Shown here: positions 42,181 to 54,877 of the stretch, one piece after another | Layout: each line of letters opens with the position of its first letter | How positions within the stretch are numbered: position 1 is the stretch's first letter | Source: Adiantum capillus-veneris | Taxonomy: Eukaryota; Streptophyta; Polypodiopsida; Polypodiales; Pteridaceae | Length of the DNA stretch: 64,000 bases | Direction of reading: 5' to 3' | Assembly (NCBI GenBank): GCA_014529385.2 | Contig: CM043968.1 | Coordinates: 7,703,648-7,767,647 of the forward strand | Notes under the pieces: model-generated | Told to the model about the DNA's origin: nothing | What the model saw: the letters and a program-made list of their open reading frames with translations, nothing else | Databases searched by the model: none | Translations under genes and position numbers: made by a program

Positions 42181-42736
42181 CTGGTCAAGTTCATGTCATC
42201 TTTAGCAACCAATTCAAGTACACACCACAGAGTAGTCATCTTGACAACCGGAGAAAAGATCTCATCAAAGTCAATACCCTGCTGCTGCTTGAATCCTTTG
42301 GCAACAAGTCGTGCCTTGTACTTGGGTTTATTATCATGAGGTGTAATTTTTTGCTTGTACACCCATTTGCATGGTTATTCCTTTTTACCTTTAGGCAACC
42401 GAACCAACTTCCAAGTTTGATTCTTATGCAATGAGTCCATTTTGATTGCATAGCTTTCTCCCACTTTGCCTTCTCATCCATTGACATGGATTCCTTATAG
42501 CAAGAAGGCTCTTTGTAATCTTTCAACATAATGTAGTCTAATGAGGGAGTAAATCTATCAAGAGGCCTTGAAACTCTTGTAGACCTTCTAATAAATGCTT
42601 GAGATGGTTGTCCCTCAACAACACCTTGTACTACAGGAGGATTCTGTCCTTGTTGTCTGGCATTAGGCACTTCAGCCCTATTGTGGACAGTTCCATCTTC
42701 TTGGAAGATAACTCTCCTGACCTTTACTGTATACAC
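42072..42736 (-). pseudogene. Copia RT N-terminus and integrase-RT linker
   Basis: Two frames cover it: 42236-42736 with STRVSRPLDRFTPSLDY and DEKAKWEKAMQSKW, then 42072-42362 with KYKARLVAKGFKQQQGIDF and ETFSPV-like DEIFSPVVKMTT. These are the standard copia blocks before the RT palm. A frame change near 42370 separates them. Confidence 0.85.
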
Positions 42737-42799
42737 AACTTCTTATGCATCTTTTCTTCATTGAAGTATATGTCATTGCTGCGAATTATCTTTTTAGCT

Positions 42800-43546
42800 T
42801 CAGGATCCCATAACCAAAATCCCATCTTGCCAGGATTGCCATAGCCAAGAAATATGCATTACTTTGACTTAGGAGCCAACTTGCTTCGAAACTCCTTTAG
42901 AAGATGGGAATACGCTTCTCAGCCAAAGACTCTAAGATGCTTGTAAGAAGGTGGCTTCCCAGACCAAATCTCTTCAGGTACCTTCTCATCTAAAGCCTTG
43001 TTATGAGATCTATTAATAAGATGGACAACAATTGCTAATGCTTCCACCCAAAATCCATTAGGCAATTCTACATTAGACAACATGCTATGTAACTTCTCTT
43101 GTATGGTACGGTTCATCTTCTCAGCAACACCATTTTGTGGAGGGTTATATGGAGCAGTCAACTCTTTTGATGCCTTTGGAATCACAAAATTTTTGAAAGG
43201 CTTTAGTGACATACACACCACCACTGTCTGACCTTAAGCACTTGACTTTCTTGCCAGATTAATTCTCTTGTAATTCCACAAAATTCTGAAATTTTGAAAG
43301 AACTTCATCCTTCTTCCTTAGAGGATATACCCACACTTTCCTTAAGAAGTCATGAATGAATGTAACAAAGTACAATGAACCTCCCATGGATATGTTAGGC
43401 ATAGGTCCACACATATCACTATGCACTAACTCTAATGGCTCACTTTTGAGTGCTTCCCCTTTTGTGTGGTGACTGTGTTTGTTTACCATAAAGACAATGC
43501 TCACAAACTCAAAAGTCTGAGAAATTGAAGCAAGGAACATAACCAA
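42800..43546 (-). pseudogene. Copia integrase
   Basis: Core frames at 43259-43546 (LELVHSDMCGPMPNISMGG with the first Asp; YFVTFIHDF) and 42919-43224 (APYNPPQNGVAEKMNRTI with the Glu; GFWVEAL; KPSYKHLRVFG variant). The middle Asp region near 43230 is in a broken stretch. Stops and frame changes inactivate it. Confidence 0.85.
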
Positions 43547-43964
43547 AACGAGATAAGATTTTCATTCCCTTCTGAGACATATGTCCTAACCAACGATGCC
43601 ACAAAGTTACACTTGGCTGCTCGGTTACACAAATTACATGGTTTTTAACATTGGATACATGTCGTATGTACAAAGTCATAAAATTTGAACCATGTGCTAC
43701 CACTAAAGAAACTTTGGTAATATTCCATGAACTATCACCAAATGTGCAGTAATATCCTGCATCATCCAATTGTCATGTACCAATTAAGCTTTTGGTAAGC
43801 TTCAACACATGTCTCACATTCTTGAGCATGTATGAAGAACCATTTAGAAATTTCAGCTGCACATTGCCGACACCAACTATGTCACAAGCAAAATCATTGC
43901 CAAGACGAACATGACCTTTACGGGCTGCATCATATGTACTAAACCACTCTCTATGAGGAGTCAC
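43509..43964 (-). pseudogene. Copia protease end and pre-integrase domain
   Basis: 43773-43964 has HREWFSTYDAARKGHVRLGN, the usual sequence after the copia protease site, and VQLKFLNGSSYMLKNVRHV. 43509-43769 has VTLWHRWLGHMSQKGMKIL, the zinc-binding pre-integrase region. The catalytic part of protease is reduced to a degraded stretch at 43965-44060 (VIDSGASFHVT-like, broken). Confidence 0.8.
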
Positions 43965-44174
43965 ATGAAATGATGCACCTGAGTCAATAACCCAATCCTG
44001 GCAAGCATAGTCATCAGTGGCAACCTAAAATGTTGAATCCATGGTAGATGTGAGATAAATTTCTCCATCAAAATCTTAAACAAAAACATTGTTGATCTCT
44101 TCAATATTTATATTGCCTTCCTTAGTCTTGCCTTCTTCCTGCTTCTTGTCTTTACCTTTCTCTTGTTTCCACTT

Positions 44175-44710
44175 TCAAGAGTCTTTCTTCAAATGACCCT
44201 TTTTGTGACAATGATAGCACTCAATGGCTTTTCGACCACGTGATTTGCTTCGAGATTTTCCTCTCTGATTCTGCTTGCCCTTTTCTTGTGACCGACCACG
44301 AACAACAAGAGGATTGCTAGTACCACGAGAAGTATCAAGATTCTTCTTGCTAACCTCTTCAGTAAGCAAACTGACCTCAACATCAACACTTGTTAAACCA
44401 TCAGGAGGTGCTGAGTTACTTATGGCTGTGCAAAAAGTATCCCAACTTTTTGGCAACGTAACTAGCAAGAATATTGCTTTGACCAAATTGTTGAAATTGA
44501 CTCCCTGTGCAGAAAGCTGATTGAAAATTGTGTTGAACTCATTGAGATGGTTGCACATGGGTGTGCCCTCATCCATCTTCAAATCAACTAACTTTTTCAG
44601 CCAATAAACCTGTGATGACGAACGCAAAGCCAATTTTTCAGTTTGTGAGGGAACATGGAGTGCACTAACAATTTTTTAGTTTGTGAGGGATCCATGTTCC
44701 TCGTCATCAA
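44175..44710 (-). pseudogene. Copia gag with zinc knuckle
   Basis: The frame 44175-44633 has VDLKMDEGTPMCNHLNEFN, typical of copia gag, then a basic linker (RSQEKGKQNQRGKSRSKSRG) and a CCHC knuckle that reads CYHCHKKGHLKKD. A separate start near 44690 (MDPSQTKKLL) is joined to it after loss of most of the N-terminal half. Confidence 0.85.
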
Positions 44711-46440
44711 GACTTAAAACCTGGTTGGCTGCTTACTCCATTGCTTTGTTTTGATTTGGGTTTTTGCTAGTGGATCAAATTGAGTGATCCTAGTCTGCCA
44801 AGCGGCTTTTAGTTGATTTTTTTGTTTTGGAAAAATTCTCTAATTTTTTACCTCACTTTTTTTGTTGAATCTCTTTTGTTGGGCCCTTTATTTCTCTCAA
44901 AGCAAGTGTTAACCTTTAAGGTCAAAATTCACCATAGGGTACATGGATCATGGTTCATGTTCCATAGCATTTAGTCTCCAAATTTTGGTAGGAGCTAGAA
45001 GAGGCTACTTGTAGGATATCCAAAATTTGTGGTTGGTTTGAGTACCAAAACTCTAGATTCCCTTTGTATTTTTCATGGATTCCATAGTTTTGTAACTATC
45101 TTTCCAAATTCCACCATTTGAAGAGGATTTCATGGTCTTTTTGGACTCAAAAGTTTGATACTTGTTTCAATAAGCGCCGATGTTTTAGTGTGCACTCATT
45201 TTTCTAGATTCCTCATCTATACATGCATCACAATCCATATTTCTACCCAATTTGCACTATAATTTTCTAGTTTTGCTTAATAGGGTCTTTGAAAGGTAGT
45301 TTTGTGATAATTTGCAATTTTTTCACTAACACTTTTTTAGATTTCAAAGAATTATGGCTTGTCTATCCAAATATGGTTTTTTTAATAAAAATATTTACTT
45401 GCACTACCCAACGTGATGGTTTTTCAACTATTTATCCTACTCCTATGAATTGAAAATAACAATATACAATAAAATTAACCAATTGTGAAATCATACCTCA
45501 TGGTGGCGGTGTGTACAACACTTTGAAATAAATGAGAAAATTGAAGATTGAAATACTTTAGAATCACACAATCACAAGACTCTTTGCTACTAAATGGTAA
45601 CTCTAGAGAGTCCTTGATCCCTAAACATTACCAACAAGTGACAAAACCTTGTTTTTCCACTATGTTGAATGATGGGATGGTTCTATGGTGGCTTTTGGAC
45701 AAAGAAAATATGGCCACAAAGTCACTCAACTATTGTAGAATTTAATCCTTGAAAACAGTGCCAATGTTAGCAAACCATTGCGATGGACGTCTATAGCAGA
45801 GCAATTTGGCACCAACATACTCTAATGTCAATACTCAAGAAAGTGATCCGGATGGAACAAGGAGATGCTTGGATTTTCATACTCAATGGAGTTACCTTGA
45901 AAAAAATGCACTACTAAGAAATCATTGAAACATTGCTATAGGTCTACAACTAATGCATGATCAATCCTCACTCCTACTAACTACTTGATGACTCCTTCGC
46001 CAAATAAGCTTAAAATGCCAAGAAAACTTAAGAAACTATAGACAAAGGAATAGAACCTCTATGGACCCTAATATCCCATTTTTGAGAGGTACCTGAATCG
46101 TGATCCATCATTTTCTAGGTCAACAAAACATGAAGAGAAGTGGTGCAACATCATCACCTAAAGGCCAAGACAAATTCCTATACAAAATTAGTGTTAGTAC
46201 TTAAAAATACAGGCAAAACAATGGATTTATGCTCACATAGCATAGTCATGAGCTTTATCTAAACTAACAATGTATACACTCAAATTAAACAAGAGGAGAG
46301 AAACACAACACAAATAGTCAAAACTCAATCTAGATTTAGAAAGGAAGTTATTATGATTACATAAGTTCTTTGGGTGGCATCAGCTCAATTTGTACAATAC
46401 CTATCCCAAAATTTGGGTCTCTCACTTTAATTTGATCTTT
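44711..46440. other. Region without recognisable genes
   Basis: AT-rich. No LTR partner for the copia element and no supported open frame are visible. The frame at 45548-45745 looks random. Confidence 0.4.
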
Positions 46441-46444
46441 CCAC

Positions 46445-46700
46445 CTAGGGCTTCTTAACAATGGCCTCAAGCCCAGTTCCCATGGTTTACACCTTTACAT
46501 TAATGAGAGACAAATTCAAAAGAGATGGGATTATTTAGTTCCATAATACAAATGTGGATTCTACAAGGAGATTTTGACTAGAAGGGGCTTCTTAGCAATG
46601 GCCTTAGGCCCAATTCCCATGGTTTACACCTTTACGTTAATGAGGGAGATATTCAAAAATAAAAATTCTAGAAATGGGATTTTGTAGTTCCATGGATTTT
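46445..46700 (+). repeat. Imperfect tandem duplication, about 130 bp
   Basis: The segment with CTTCTTAACAATGGCCTCA and CCATGGTTTACACCTTTAC at 46449-46505 reappears with a few changes at 46578-46640, and the following bases are also similar. Confidence 0.8.
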
Positions 46701-47131
46701 ACAAGGAAACTTGACTACAAGGGTATCTACATTAGAATTTGTAAACACTTGATATGAGTTCTTTTGCTTCAACCTCCATATCCACTTTGGCTTTTGTTAT
46801 TGAGGAGCCTTTTGTAGATGGTTGATAGGCATCCATTTATAGACATGCATCTTCAACGGTTGGTGATTTGGCTTGAAAAGTGATTCCGTGGTACTAGCTT
46901 TTGCTTTGGTAGGATTTTTGATTCAGTTATGGTTTTTTTTTTTGAAAACCCAAATAGTAGTATATGTACTGTGAAGCAATAATTTTGGAATCCCAATTTG
47001 AATGGTTCTTTGCATTCTTGATGTTCGTGGAGTTAGTATATCTTGGAATCTTGTAGAGTGACTTTGACCTATAGCACTAACCATTCATAATTAGTGTACT
47101 TTGAGTGGTTGGCCATTGCTAACAAATTGTA

Positions 47132-47263
47132 GTGTATCATTAACTAATTTGGTGTATCCTTGGAGGTAGGCATCCATGGTACTCCTAAAGTAATTTGGTG
47201 TATCATTAACTAATTTGGTGTATCCTTGGAGGTAGGCATCCATGGTACTCCTAAAGTAATTTT
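47132..47263 (+). repeat. 66 bp perfect tandem duplication
   Basis: Copies 47132-47197 and 47198-47263 are identical by eye, starting GTGTATCATTAACTAATT and ending at TAATTT. Such identity means the event is recent. Confidence 0.9.
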
Positions 47264-47286
47264 TTTATTGATATTGTGGTCAACCA

Positions 47287-48918
47287 TTATATGAAATTTA
47301 TGCAGAGATTGATGTTGCTCAATAGTGAGGAATTCACACATTTCAAACTTAATGTGATGCCCTTATTGGCACCTTTGAGCTTTAATTGTTGGTAAACAAG
47401 AGATTTTGTGGTCAATTGGAAATAAGTGGAGTAGTTCATGACATTAGCCCTCACTCTTGTATCTACTAATGCCCTTTCTAGAGCTATATCTAGTAGTTGG
47501 ACATAGATTTTGGCATCTACACCTCCTAGCCATTCTTTTGATGTTTGAATTGCATTAATTGGTGCTAGTGGCAACAAGGTTTGCTTTGGTACTCCATCAT
47601 GTGGTTGTAATCAAGCTTTGCACTTGAGAATTTAATTTTTTATCTTCCTCTTGCACTTCTCAAATATTCTGTTGTTTGTTTTTTATTTTTTTGTATTCCC
47701 TCATGAGCTTTCTCAAGCTTTTCCACTGTAAATGGAAGGTGATATTTTTTGAGTCTACCACCACTAATAAAATTAGGCATTTCTTCTCCCTCTAATGTAG
47801 TAAGTTTTATGGAACCACTTGGCAATATGGCTTGAATTCCAAAGGTTCCTTTTCCTCAACTTTTCAATTTCTTAACATGTTGTTTCAAAGTGTATACAGG
47901 ATGTAATCACCTGCCAGAGAACTCCTTGCTGATCATGTGTGTTGGTCATGAAATTCTTTCATGTATCAATTTTATTTTTATATTCTTGCAATTGCTCAAA
48001 GTCTAGTTTCATCAAGCTTTTCAAGCTGAGCTATCATGTCTAATAACTCATGTCCTATCCACTCTAATTCTTTAGCTCCACATAGGGTGGGAGTTAAAAA
48101 CTCTAGATGAAAATTTTTATTAAGTCTAAATACCGTGTTACGTGGTGGTGTACCTATCAATGTTTTTAATGTCACTCTATAAGATCACAAAGTGGAATGT
48201 AGCTTTTGGTTGGAATATGATCTTAATTTGCCTACTATTTTGGTAAGCCTTATTTATGCTTAGAGCATGTCATTGGATTGAGAATGGTAGGGTGTAAATT
48301 TTTGGTGAGCTATTATAAATTCTTTAATTAACTCATTTAGAAAGTTCATTCCTCCATCATTCATTACCTCAATGGTAAGTCCATACAAACATTCTCATAT
48401 AAGAATTGTGTAGTTGTTCTTGCATCATTTTTATGTGTTGTCTTCTCTTCAACCCACTTGGTGAGATAATATGTGGCAACTATAATATACTCTACATGTA
48501 TTCTATAAGCATGTGGATTTATGGAACCTACAAAGTCATTCCCCATTTGGAAAAATCTTTGGCCTCCATCATAGATCTCAAAAGAATCTATCTCTCTTTG
48601 CAGGCACCTTGGTGTGCTAGCACTCATCAAATCATTTGATATATGTTTCAACATCCATAAATAGTGTAGCCCACCAAATTTGACTACTTTGATTGTATTG
48701 TTCTCAAAAAAATGTTTATGAACTTCTTTACTTTGTACATCCTTCCCACTCCTTCTCCTTTTTTGGTGCTAGTTCTTATCAATAGTATTCAACTTTTTTT
48801 AAGGCAAAGTAAATGTAAAGTCCATGTTACCCTTGCTGAGATGAGCAAGTATGCACCCAAAATCATAATTTGATGCATCAATATGGACATGAAAATATTT
48901 GTTTACTCAAGAGTCTCC
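47287..48918 (-). mobile_element. Athila-like fragment: RNase H, integrase, post-integrase protease
   Basis: Minus strand, from 48918 down: an RNase H remnant with HIDASNYDFGCILAHLSKG, a zinc-finger remnant, then integrase (48364-48654: GNDFVGSINPHAYR with the first Asp; YLTKWVEEK), integrase C-terminus (47640-47825: LTTLEGEEMPNFISGGRLKK) and then, at 47287-47577, ALVDTRVRANVMNYSTYFQL, the protease-like domain. Its catalytic DSG reads DTR. The same order occurs in the 18.6 kb element. It is cut at 48918 by an LTR element. Confidence 0.75.
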
Positions 48919-49210
48919 AACAATCAATCAAGAAAGTTTCATTCTACATTTTATTGACCTCTCTCTTCCAATCTACCTAGTTATCTATTGCTATGGTGCA
49001 ACGACAAACATGAGTGCTACGTTGGTTCATCCATCATAGTTCTTACATGTGATATTAGAGCCAACATGTAACTTCTCTCTTCACGTTTATTGACCTCTCT
49101 CTTTTAATCTACCTGATTATCTATTGCTATGGTGCAACCACAAACATGATGAATGCTACGTTGTTTCATCCATCATAGTACTTACATGTGCTATTAGAGC
49201 CAACATGTAA
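48919..49210 (+). repeat. Truncated 5' LTR end with a 136 bp tandem duplication
   Basis: The LTR end plus primer site is present twice: TTATTGACCTCTCTCTT starts near 48951 and again near 49087, each followed by TTACATGTG or TTACATGTGC and ATTAGAGCCAACATGTAA. The duplication therefore includes the primer site. Confidence 0.75.
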
Positions 49211-50680
49211 TTAGTACTTCCTAATAACAATGGTTAGATCCCTATGCTAGAGTTAATACTCTCTCTCTCTCTCTCATCACTGAGCTGAATCATAGCTTTT
49301 TAGGCTAATTGCTACTAAATTTCAATCATCTATAGATTTGGTTTTTGGGAACATCTATACAACCATTGTCCTTGGCAATGATTAGCGGTAATTGGATTGA
49401 GCATTAGACTTGATTATGCATGCATTAGTCTTTCCTTTTTTTGATTTTTTTGAGCTAGATTGCTTTGCTTGAGAGAATCAATCAAGAATCAATGTATATT
49501 TGTATGTGTTGATGATTTCACAAGATTTATAATGCCTAACCTATGTTTCGTTTGGCCCAAGAATCAAGCACAACATTTTGATTACATCCTTATGTTTTAT
49601 GCTTGATTTCCATCATTTTTTTTCTCATTAAGTTTTTATCAAGTGTGTGTGTATGTATGTGTCCTCACACTTGATTAAGTGTGTGTTCCCCTTTTGAATG
49701 TGTGAGTGTGTCCTTGAGGACAAATTTCTTTCTTCAATGCAAGTTCTTTTCTTAATAGCTCGTTTCAACTTTTGAAATTAAAAGGTGTTGGCTGGGAAGC
49801 TTCCTTTTGTCTTATTGGCAACTTTTTTTAATATGTGAAGTTTTTTGTAAGGCCTACTTTCCACACTCACTCACTACCTTGATTTTTCTATCTCCCTTAA
49901 GTGAGCAAGCCCTTTTTCCCACACTATTTGCTTCCAGACTATCTCCTTTTGGGTGGCCAAAACCTTTCCCATGGAACTAAGAGCATTGAAGCACTTAGAG
50001 CTTATTGGTCTAGTCACTAAGCCTCGGTCTCCATATCAGAGCAAAAAGAAATTCCAAAGGAATCCAAAGAGATATCGAGCATTAAACCCTAAAGCAACAA
50101 AAGTTTCTTCCTTAAGCATAAGAGTCATTTTTCAAATCCTTCTGACAACTACAAATTAGAGGTTGAAAAAGAAACTTTATAGCTCCAAATGTCATATAAC
50201 TATAATGTATGCTACAATCTAAGCCAACACATCTCTCACATTGCACCTATGAGCACTTGTACACACAAATGTTCACAAAGGAGTTATACATGGCCTATCC
50301 CAAAGACATGGTAAGACCCTCCTATTCTATTTTTTGTGTCCCTACGATGGATATAAACCATACCCGGTACAAAACCACGTGCACCCACATGTGCACCATC
50401 ATCATTATCCTCTAGATTTCATGTTATGTAAGCAAAATTAAAGCATAGAAGATGAGACCACCAGCAAAGTTTCTAATAGAAGTGATGAACCACATTTGTA
50501 AAGTTTTTTAACAATGGCCCAAACCATATAGTTTGGAGGGAATACCTAGAATACCAACTTGCATTAGATTCATCACCAATGTTCACCATGGGCTCTATGC
50601 AGTTACCCAATGTAACCCATATTAGACTACCTAATTAGAATCCATGCTTGTAGTCTAGGTTTAGCTTACAGAACTATTTG
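49211..50680 (+). other. Internal region of the non-autonomous LTR element
   Basis: A CT microsatellite at 49260-49281 and several TGTGTG words are present. The frame 49953-50159 (68 residues) has a mild protein character (YQSKKKFQRNPKRYRALNP) but no known motif. No gag or pol. Confidence 0.45.
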
Positions 50681-51090
50681 TTGGAATAAGACTTTAGGTT
50701 ACACTCACAATGATAACAATCTTCAAAAATATAAGCATGCACCATTATGTGAAAAGTCACACTTTTCCTATGAAACCCTATATCACACATGATACACATT
50801 ATAGCCACATGCTACACATTATAGTCACATGCTGCTTGTTGTATCCCATATGCTATCTGCCCTTTTCCACATGTGGTGCATATCCCTCTCACCTTTATTT
50901 CCACCTTGTTTATTGAGCCTACATAAGGCCTCTATAAAAAAATTGTAATCTCTCTTCTAATTACAACAATCAATCAAGAAAACTTCATTCTACATTGTAT
51001 TGAGCTCTCTCTTCTAATCTATCTGATTATCTATTACTATGGTATGCAACCACAAAAACAAATGCTACATTGGTTCACTCACCATAGCAC
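50681..51090 (+). repeat. 3' LTR of the non-autonomous element
   Basis: Begins TGTTGGAATAAGACTTTAGG and ends near CATAGCACTTAC. A TATA-like CTATAAAAAA lies near 50932. About its last 130 bp match 48919-49048. No clear purine tract precedes it. Confidence 0.55.
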
Positions 51091-53621
51091 TTACCTCTTC
51101 CAAGAGAAGAACCAAACACAGCTTACATTGCCATAGACCTAACCAAGAGGAATAGAACATTCTTATCAAAACTCTGATGGAATAAAGGGATGTATTTGCC
51201 TCATCATAGACGGACCTGAAGGAGGTAGATCTTGATATTTGCCAGCACTCTATAACAATGAGAGAGGACACAAAACCCATGAGACGAAGACTATACATGT
51301 ATAATGAACACTTTCTTGTGAAGATTAAGAAGGACATAGATGAACTCAGGGACGTGGAGTCTATATATGAAATCAAACATAGTGGTAGTGCCCGAGAAAA
51401 ATGCTAAGTTGAGAGCATGTGTGATTCTCAAGAAAGTGAATGAAGCCACCATACAAGACAACTATATCTTACCTATATCAAAATATCTGTTGGAGAGAGT
51501 AGCAAGAAAAGAGGCCTATAGTTTTTTGGATTGATTCTCAAGATACAATTAATTGAATATACATCCTCAAGATTAGCATAAAACAGCTTTTTCCATGGAA
51601 TGGAAATTTTTTGCCTATCATGCCATTTGGATTGACCAATGCCCAGTCACTTTTCAAAGATTTATAAGTAAAACCTTTAAAGAATATTTACAAATATTCT
51701 TGAAAGTCTATATGGATGAACTTTGTATTCAATCTTCCTTGTGAGAGGATCATTTTGGTCACCTCAAAAGATTCTTTGAGAAATGCCGCTTGTATAGGAT
51801 TTCTTTAAATCCTTAGAGAAAAAAATACTTGGACATATAGTGTCAAAAAATAGAATATCAATAGACATGAAATAAATCAAGGCCATTAAAAAGTTGGCTC
51901 AACCAATCACAGTAAGACAAAATCAAGCATTCATGGGACATTGCAAATATTATTGTCAATTTACATGTATGTATGCGATTGTTGCTAAACCTCTTCACGG
52001 CCTAATCACCAATTTTTATTGGCCACATGAGTGCATAATATCATTTCAAAAACTAAAGGATTTTTTAATCTTGCACACATTTTGACGACACCAGATTGGA
52101 AAAAAATATTCCATGCTCATGTAGATGCATCAACTTTGTTATTGGATGCATCCTAGCACAATTGGGTGATGAAACCATGGATTTTTCAATTTGTTATGCT
52201 AGTAGACAACTCAATACGGCTAGAAAGAATTACCAAACCACAAAGAGAGAAGGATTAGGCATGATATATGCTATTAGGAAATTTAAGCATATCTTCTAGC
52301 GAACAAACTCACATTTTTTGTGGATCACCAAGCCCTCTTTTATCTAGTGAATAAGCCTTGTAACGTGGGATGAATTGTTAGATGGTTCATCATTTGCTTG
52401 AGTTTGAATTTATGGTTGCTGTAAAGAAAGGAATGATCATGTGAAAGCTGATCATTTATCAAGAGTTATAATGGGGAAAAACCAATAGGGATAGCTAATG
52501 GTTTACTAGATGCTTATCTATCTTTTGTAGAGTGATGGTTGGAACAAATAGTGACCTTATAGACCGACACTCGAGGGAATTCTTCATTTGTGCATACAAC
52601 CCCATGAAAAGATAGATTACATGAAAGAATCTCATAATACTATTATGGGTCTTCATTATACAAGAAATCAAACACTCAAGTGTATGTGAAACAATGCAAT
52701 GCTTTCTATAGATCCATAGTACCTCAAAGAAGAGATTATATGCCACTTTGGCCAATGATGGGTGCTCCAAGTTTGGAAAAATGGGGGATAGATTTTGTAG
52801 GCCCAAGTCACCCACCAAAGTATAGAACTAAAGCCCAATACAACATTGTTGCTATAGACTATTTGGTGACTTGGACAAAATCCAAAGCAATAAGGAAAAA
52901 GATGCACGCAATGTAGTGCAATTCTTGTACCATAATGTGTTTACATGATATGGCTTACCGATTGAGATTGCCGTAGTGGAATATTTTCTTAATGAATACA
53001 TGATGATTCACAAAAAATCCACTCCCAATCAACTCCAAGCTAAGAACAAGCTAAACACATCAACAAAATTTTGAGCTTTGTTCTCACAAAGTTTGTTAGA
53101 ATTGGACGAACTGAATGGGAAATATAACTACGTTTTGCATCATGGAGTTATGATGTTGCTTACAAAATTGTGTTTCAAGTTAGTTTCTTGACTAGACGTA
53201 ATACTTCATATGGGACTTCTAATTCCAACACTTCAAGTAGCAAAACCACTTGAATAAGATGACCATGAACTCTCAAGTAGATTAGAGGACCTTGAACATA
53301 TTGATAAATAGAGATTACTAGCCAACACTCATATTTGCATTCAAAACTCATAGAGATTACTAGCCAACACTCATATTTGCATTCAAAAAAGGAAATAGAA
53401 ACAATTATTTGATTCAAAAGTTATCAACAAAGAGTTCAAAAAAAGGGGACTTTGTTTTGGTATACCCCTTGAAACACCATATTTCAAAGCTCAAGGAAAA
53501 GGGGAATCAATCATTTGTTATTGAAGATTTATCTCCTAGTGGTACAATAAAACTTGCCACATCCTATGGGGATGCTATGGGAAATTGGATTAATGGTGGA
53601 TGGTTAAAGAATGATCACTAA
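51091..53621 (+). mobile_element. Athila-like fragment: RT, RNase H, integrase
   Basis: Forward coding traces start at 51091 with the RT linker and run through KLRACVILKKVNEATIQDNY (about 51395), FKEYLQIFLKVYMDELC with the active site at about 51710 (YMDE, one catalytic Asp lost), QAFMGHCKYYCQF (51925), RNase H (GCILAQLGDETMDFSICYAS, about 52145) to DHLSR (52455), integrase (KWGIDFVGPSHPP at 52785) and its C-terminus ending GNWINGGWLKNDH at 53621. Stops and frame changes are frequent. It is a close relative of the 18.6 kb element and keeps the RNase H part that element has lost, but lacks most of the integrase zinc finger. Confidence 0.8.
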
Positions 53622-54870
53622 AGAAATGGAGCCATACAAAATGGGTCTTTGTACATCCATCCGATCTTTTTTCTACACAATTGGGAAGGTGTATATTGAT
53701 GTTACTATTCATGATATCCCATGTAGACCTAAGTTGCTTTATGCGTTATACGAGAAATGTATAATACATCATATACGAGCGTATTTTACATGAACTTATA
53801 TTATACGGGTGTATTACACGATGCCAAGTCAGCAAAAACGAGCAAACCAAATTTTTTCTTGGTTTTTCGATTGAAAGAAACTTTGCTGGAAAAGAATTTT
53901 GATCGAAAAATACTTTGCACAAAGAGAAGTATATATAGCAGCAACGCATCTTATTGAGGCTAGTATTCATCACAAAAGGTATTCCATGTCAATAATAGAG
54001 AAAAAAATTATTAAAATTTAAAATAGTTTAAAAATATTTTAATTTTTTTAAAAGGTTGATTGATTCTTTTTTTAGATTCAAACTAGTTAAGCTTTGTATT
54101 TTGTGTAGAGCTCAAACTCTCACTCATACAAGGTGTTTATTTTTTAGGAGTCACTTGCTATGTGCTCAGTATACTAACATGTGGAAGTGAATTAGCGATA
54201 TAATTTAGAGATTGGGTTGTGTGCAGAGTTTACTCTCACATGAGGTTATCAGTCTGCAAAATACAATAGAATAGAGGTCAATTTTATTTAGGTAGGTTCA
54301 CTTTTGACGTGCATATATTTTTATATCTCAAAGTGAACATAAATAGAAATTTTATTTGTCTTGTGTAGAGCCATCACACTATGCTCTCTCACTGGAATAA
54401 AAAATTAGGAATCTCATGTCCAAATACATTGATATTAAATTATCTTTATTTGGATTGCTACGTCTATCATACCGTGTGATCGTACACATGCAGCAACCAC
54501 AAATAGATAATCTCTCAAAGGTCTATTATCAAGTGTGAGAACTTCATGTTTGCATTTCAGATAGATATGACAATCGTCAAGGTTTGCAATTAATCCTCAT
54601 GTTCTAATGAGAATCAACTGCAAGATTTGATTAATATATTATCAATTATCATAATGTGTGAAAGCCGTAAGCTTGCACTTTAGATAAATCAATATAGTAC
54701 AATGTGATGATGAGATTTGTTTATATTTTTTAAAATAAGTGATTAAGATTTCAATTATCATAATGTATGAAAGCCAAAAGCTTGCACTTTAGATGAATCG
54801 ATACAATGCAATGTGAGCATTGTGATTGAAATGGTTTGTTTGAAGTAATGAATTTATTTAGCACATGAAA
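53622..54870. other. Region without recognisable genes
   Basis: AT-rich. The word AAAGC(C)GTAAGCTTGCACTTTAGAT at 54661 is repeated in part at 54770 and TCATAATGTATGAAAGCC recurs, indicating an old duplication of about 110 bp. No supported frame. Confidence 0.4.
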
Positions 54871-54877
54871 ATATAAA

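Larger units (their letters stand above)
40700..44710 (-). mobile_element. Ty1/copia retrotransposon, truncated
   Basis: Minus-strand order is gag, protease, integrase, RT, RNase H, the Ty1/copia order. A 3' LTR start and purine tract follow RNase H at 40873-40884. No 5' LTR is recognisable above 44710, and gag has an internal deletion. The reverse transcriptase is the best preserved part. Confidence 0.85.
48919..51090 (+). mobile_element. Non-autonomous LTR element, 5' LTR truncated
   Basis: The 3' part of an LTR at 48919-49048 matches the 3' part of 50681-51090. A degraded Met-type primer site (ATTAGAGCCAACATG) follows at 49053 and again after a local duplication at 49192. The internal 1.5 kb has no pol. 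It separates two Athila-like fragments of opposite orientation. The right end coincides with resumption of gypsy coding at about 51091. Confidence 0.6.

Noticed and set aside
45548-45745. 65-residue forward ORF
   Set aside because: Isolated, no motif, in AT-rich sequence where such lengths occur by chance.
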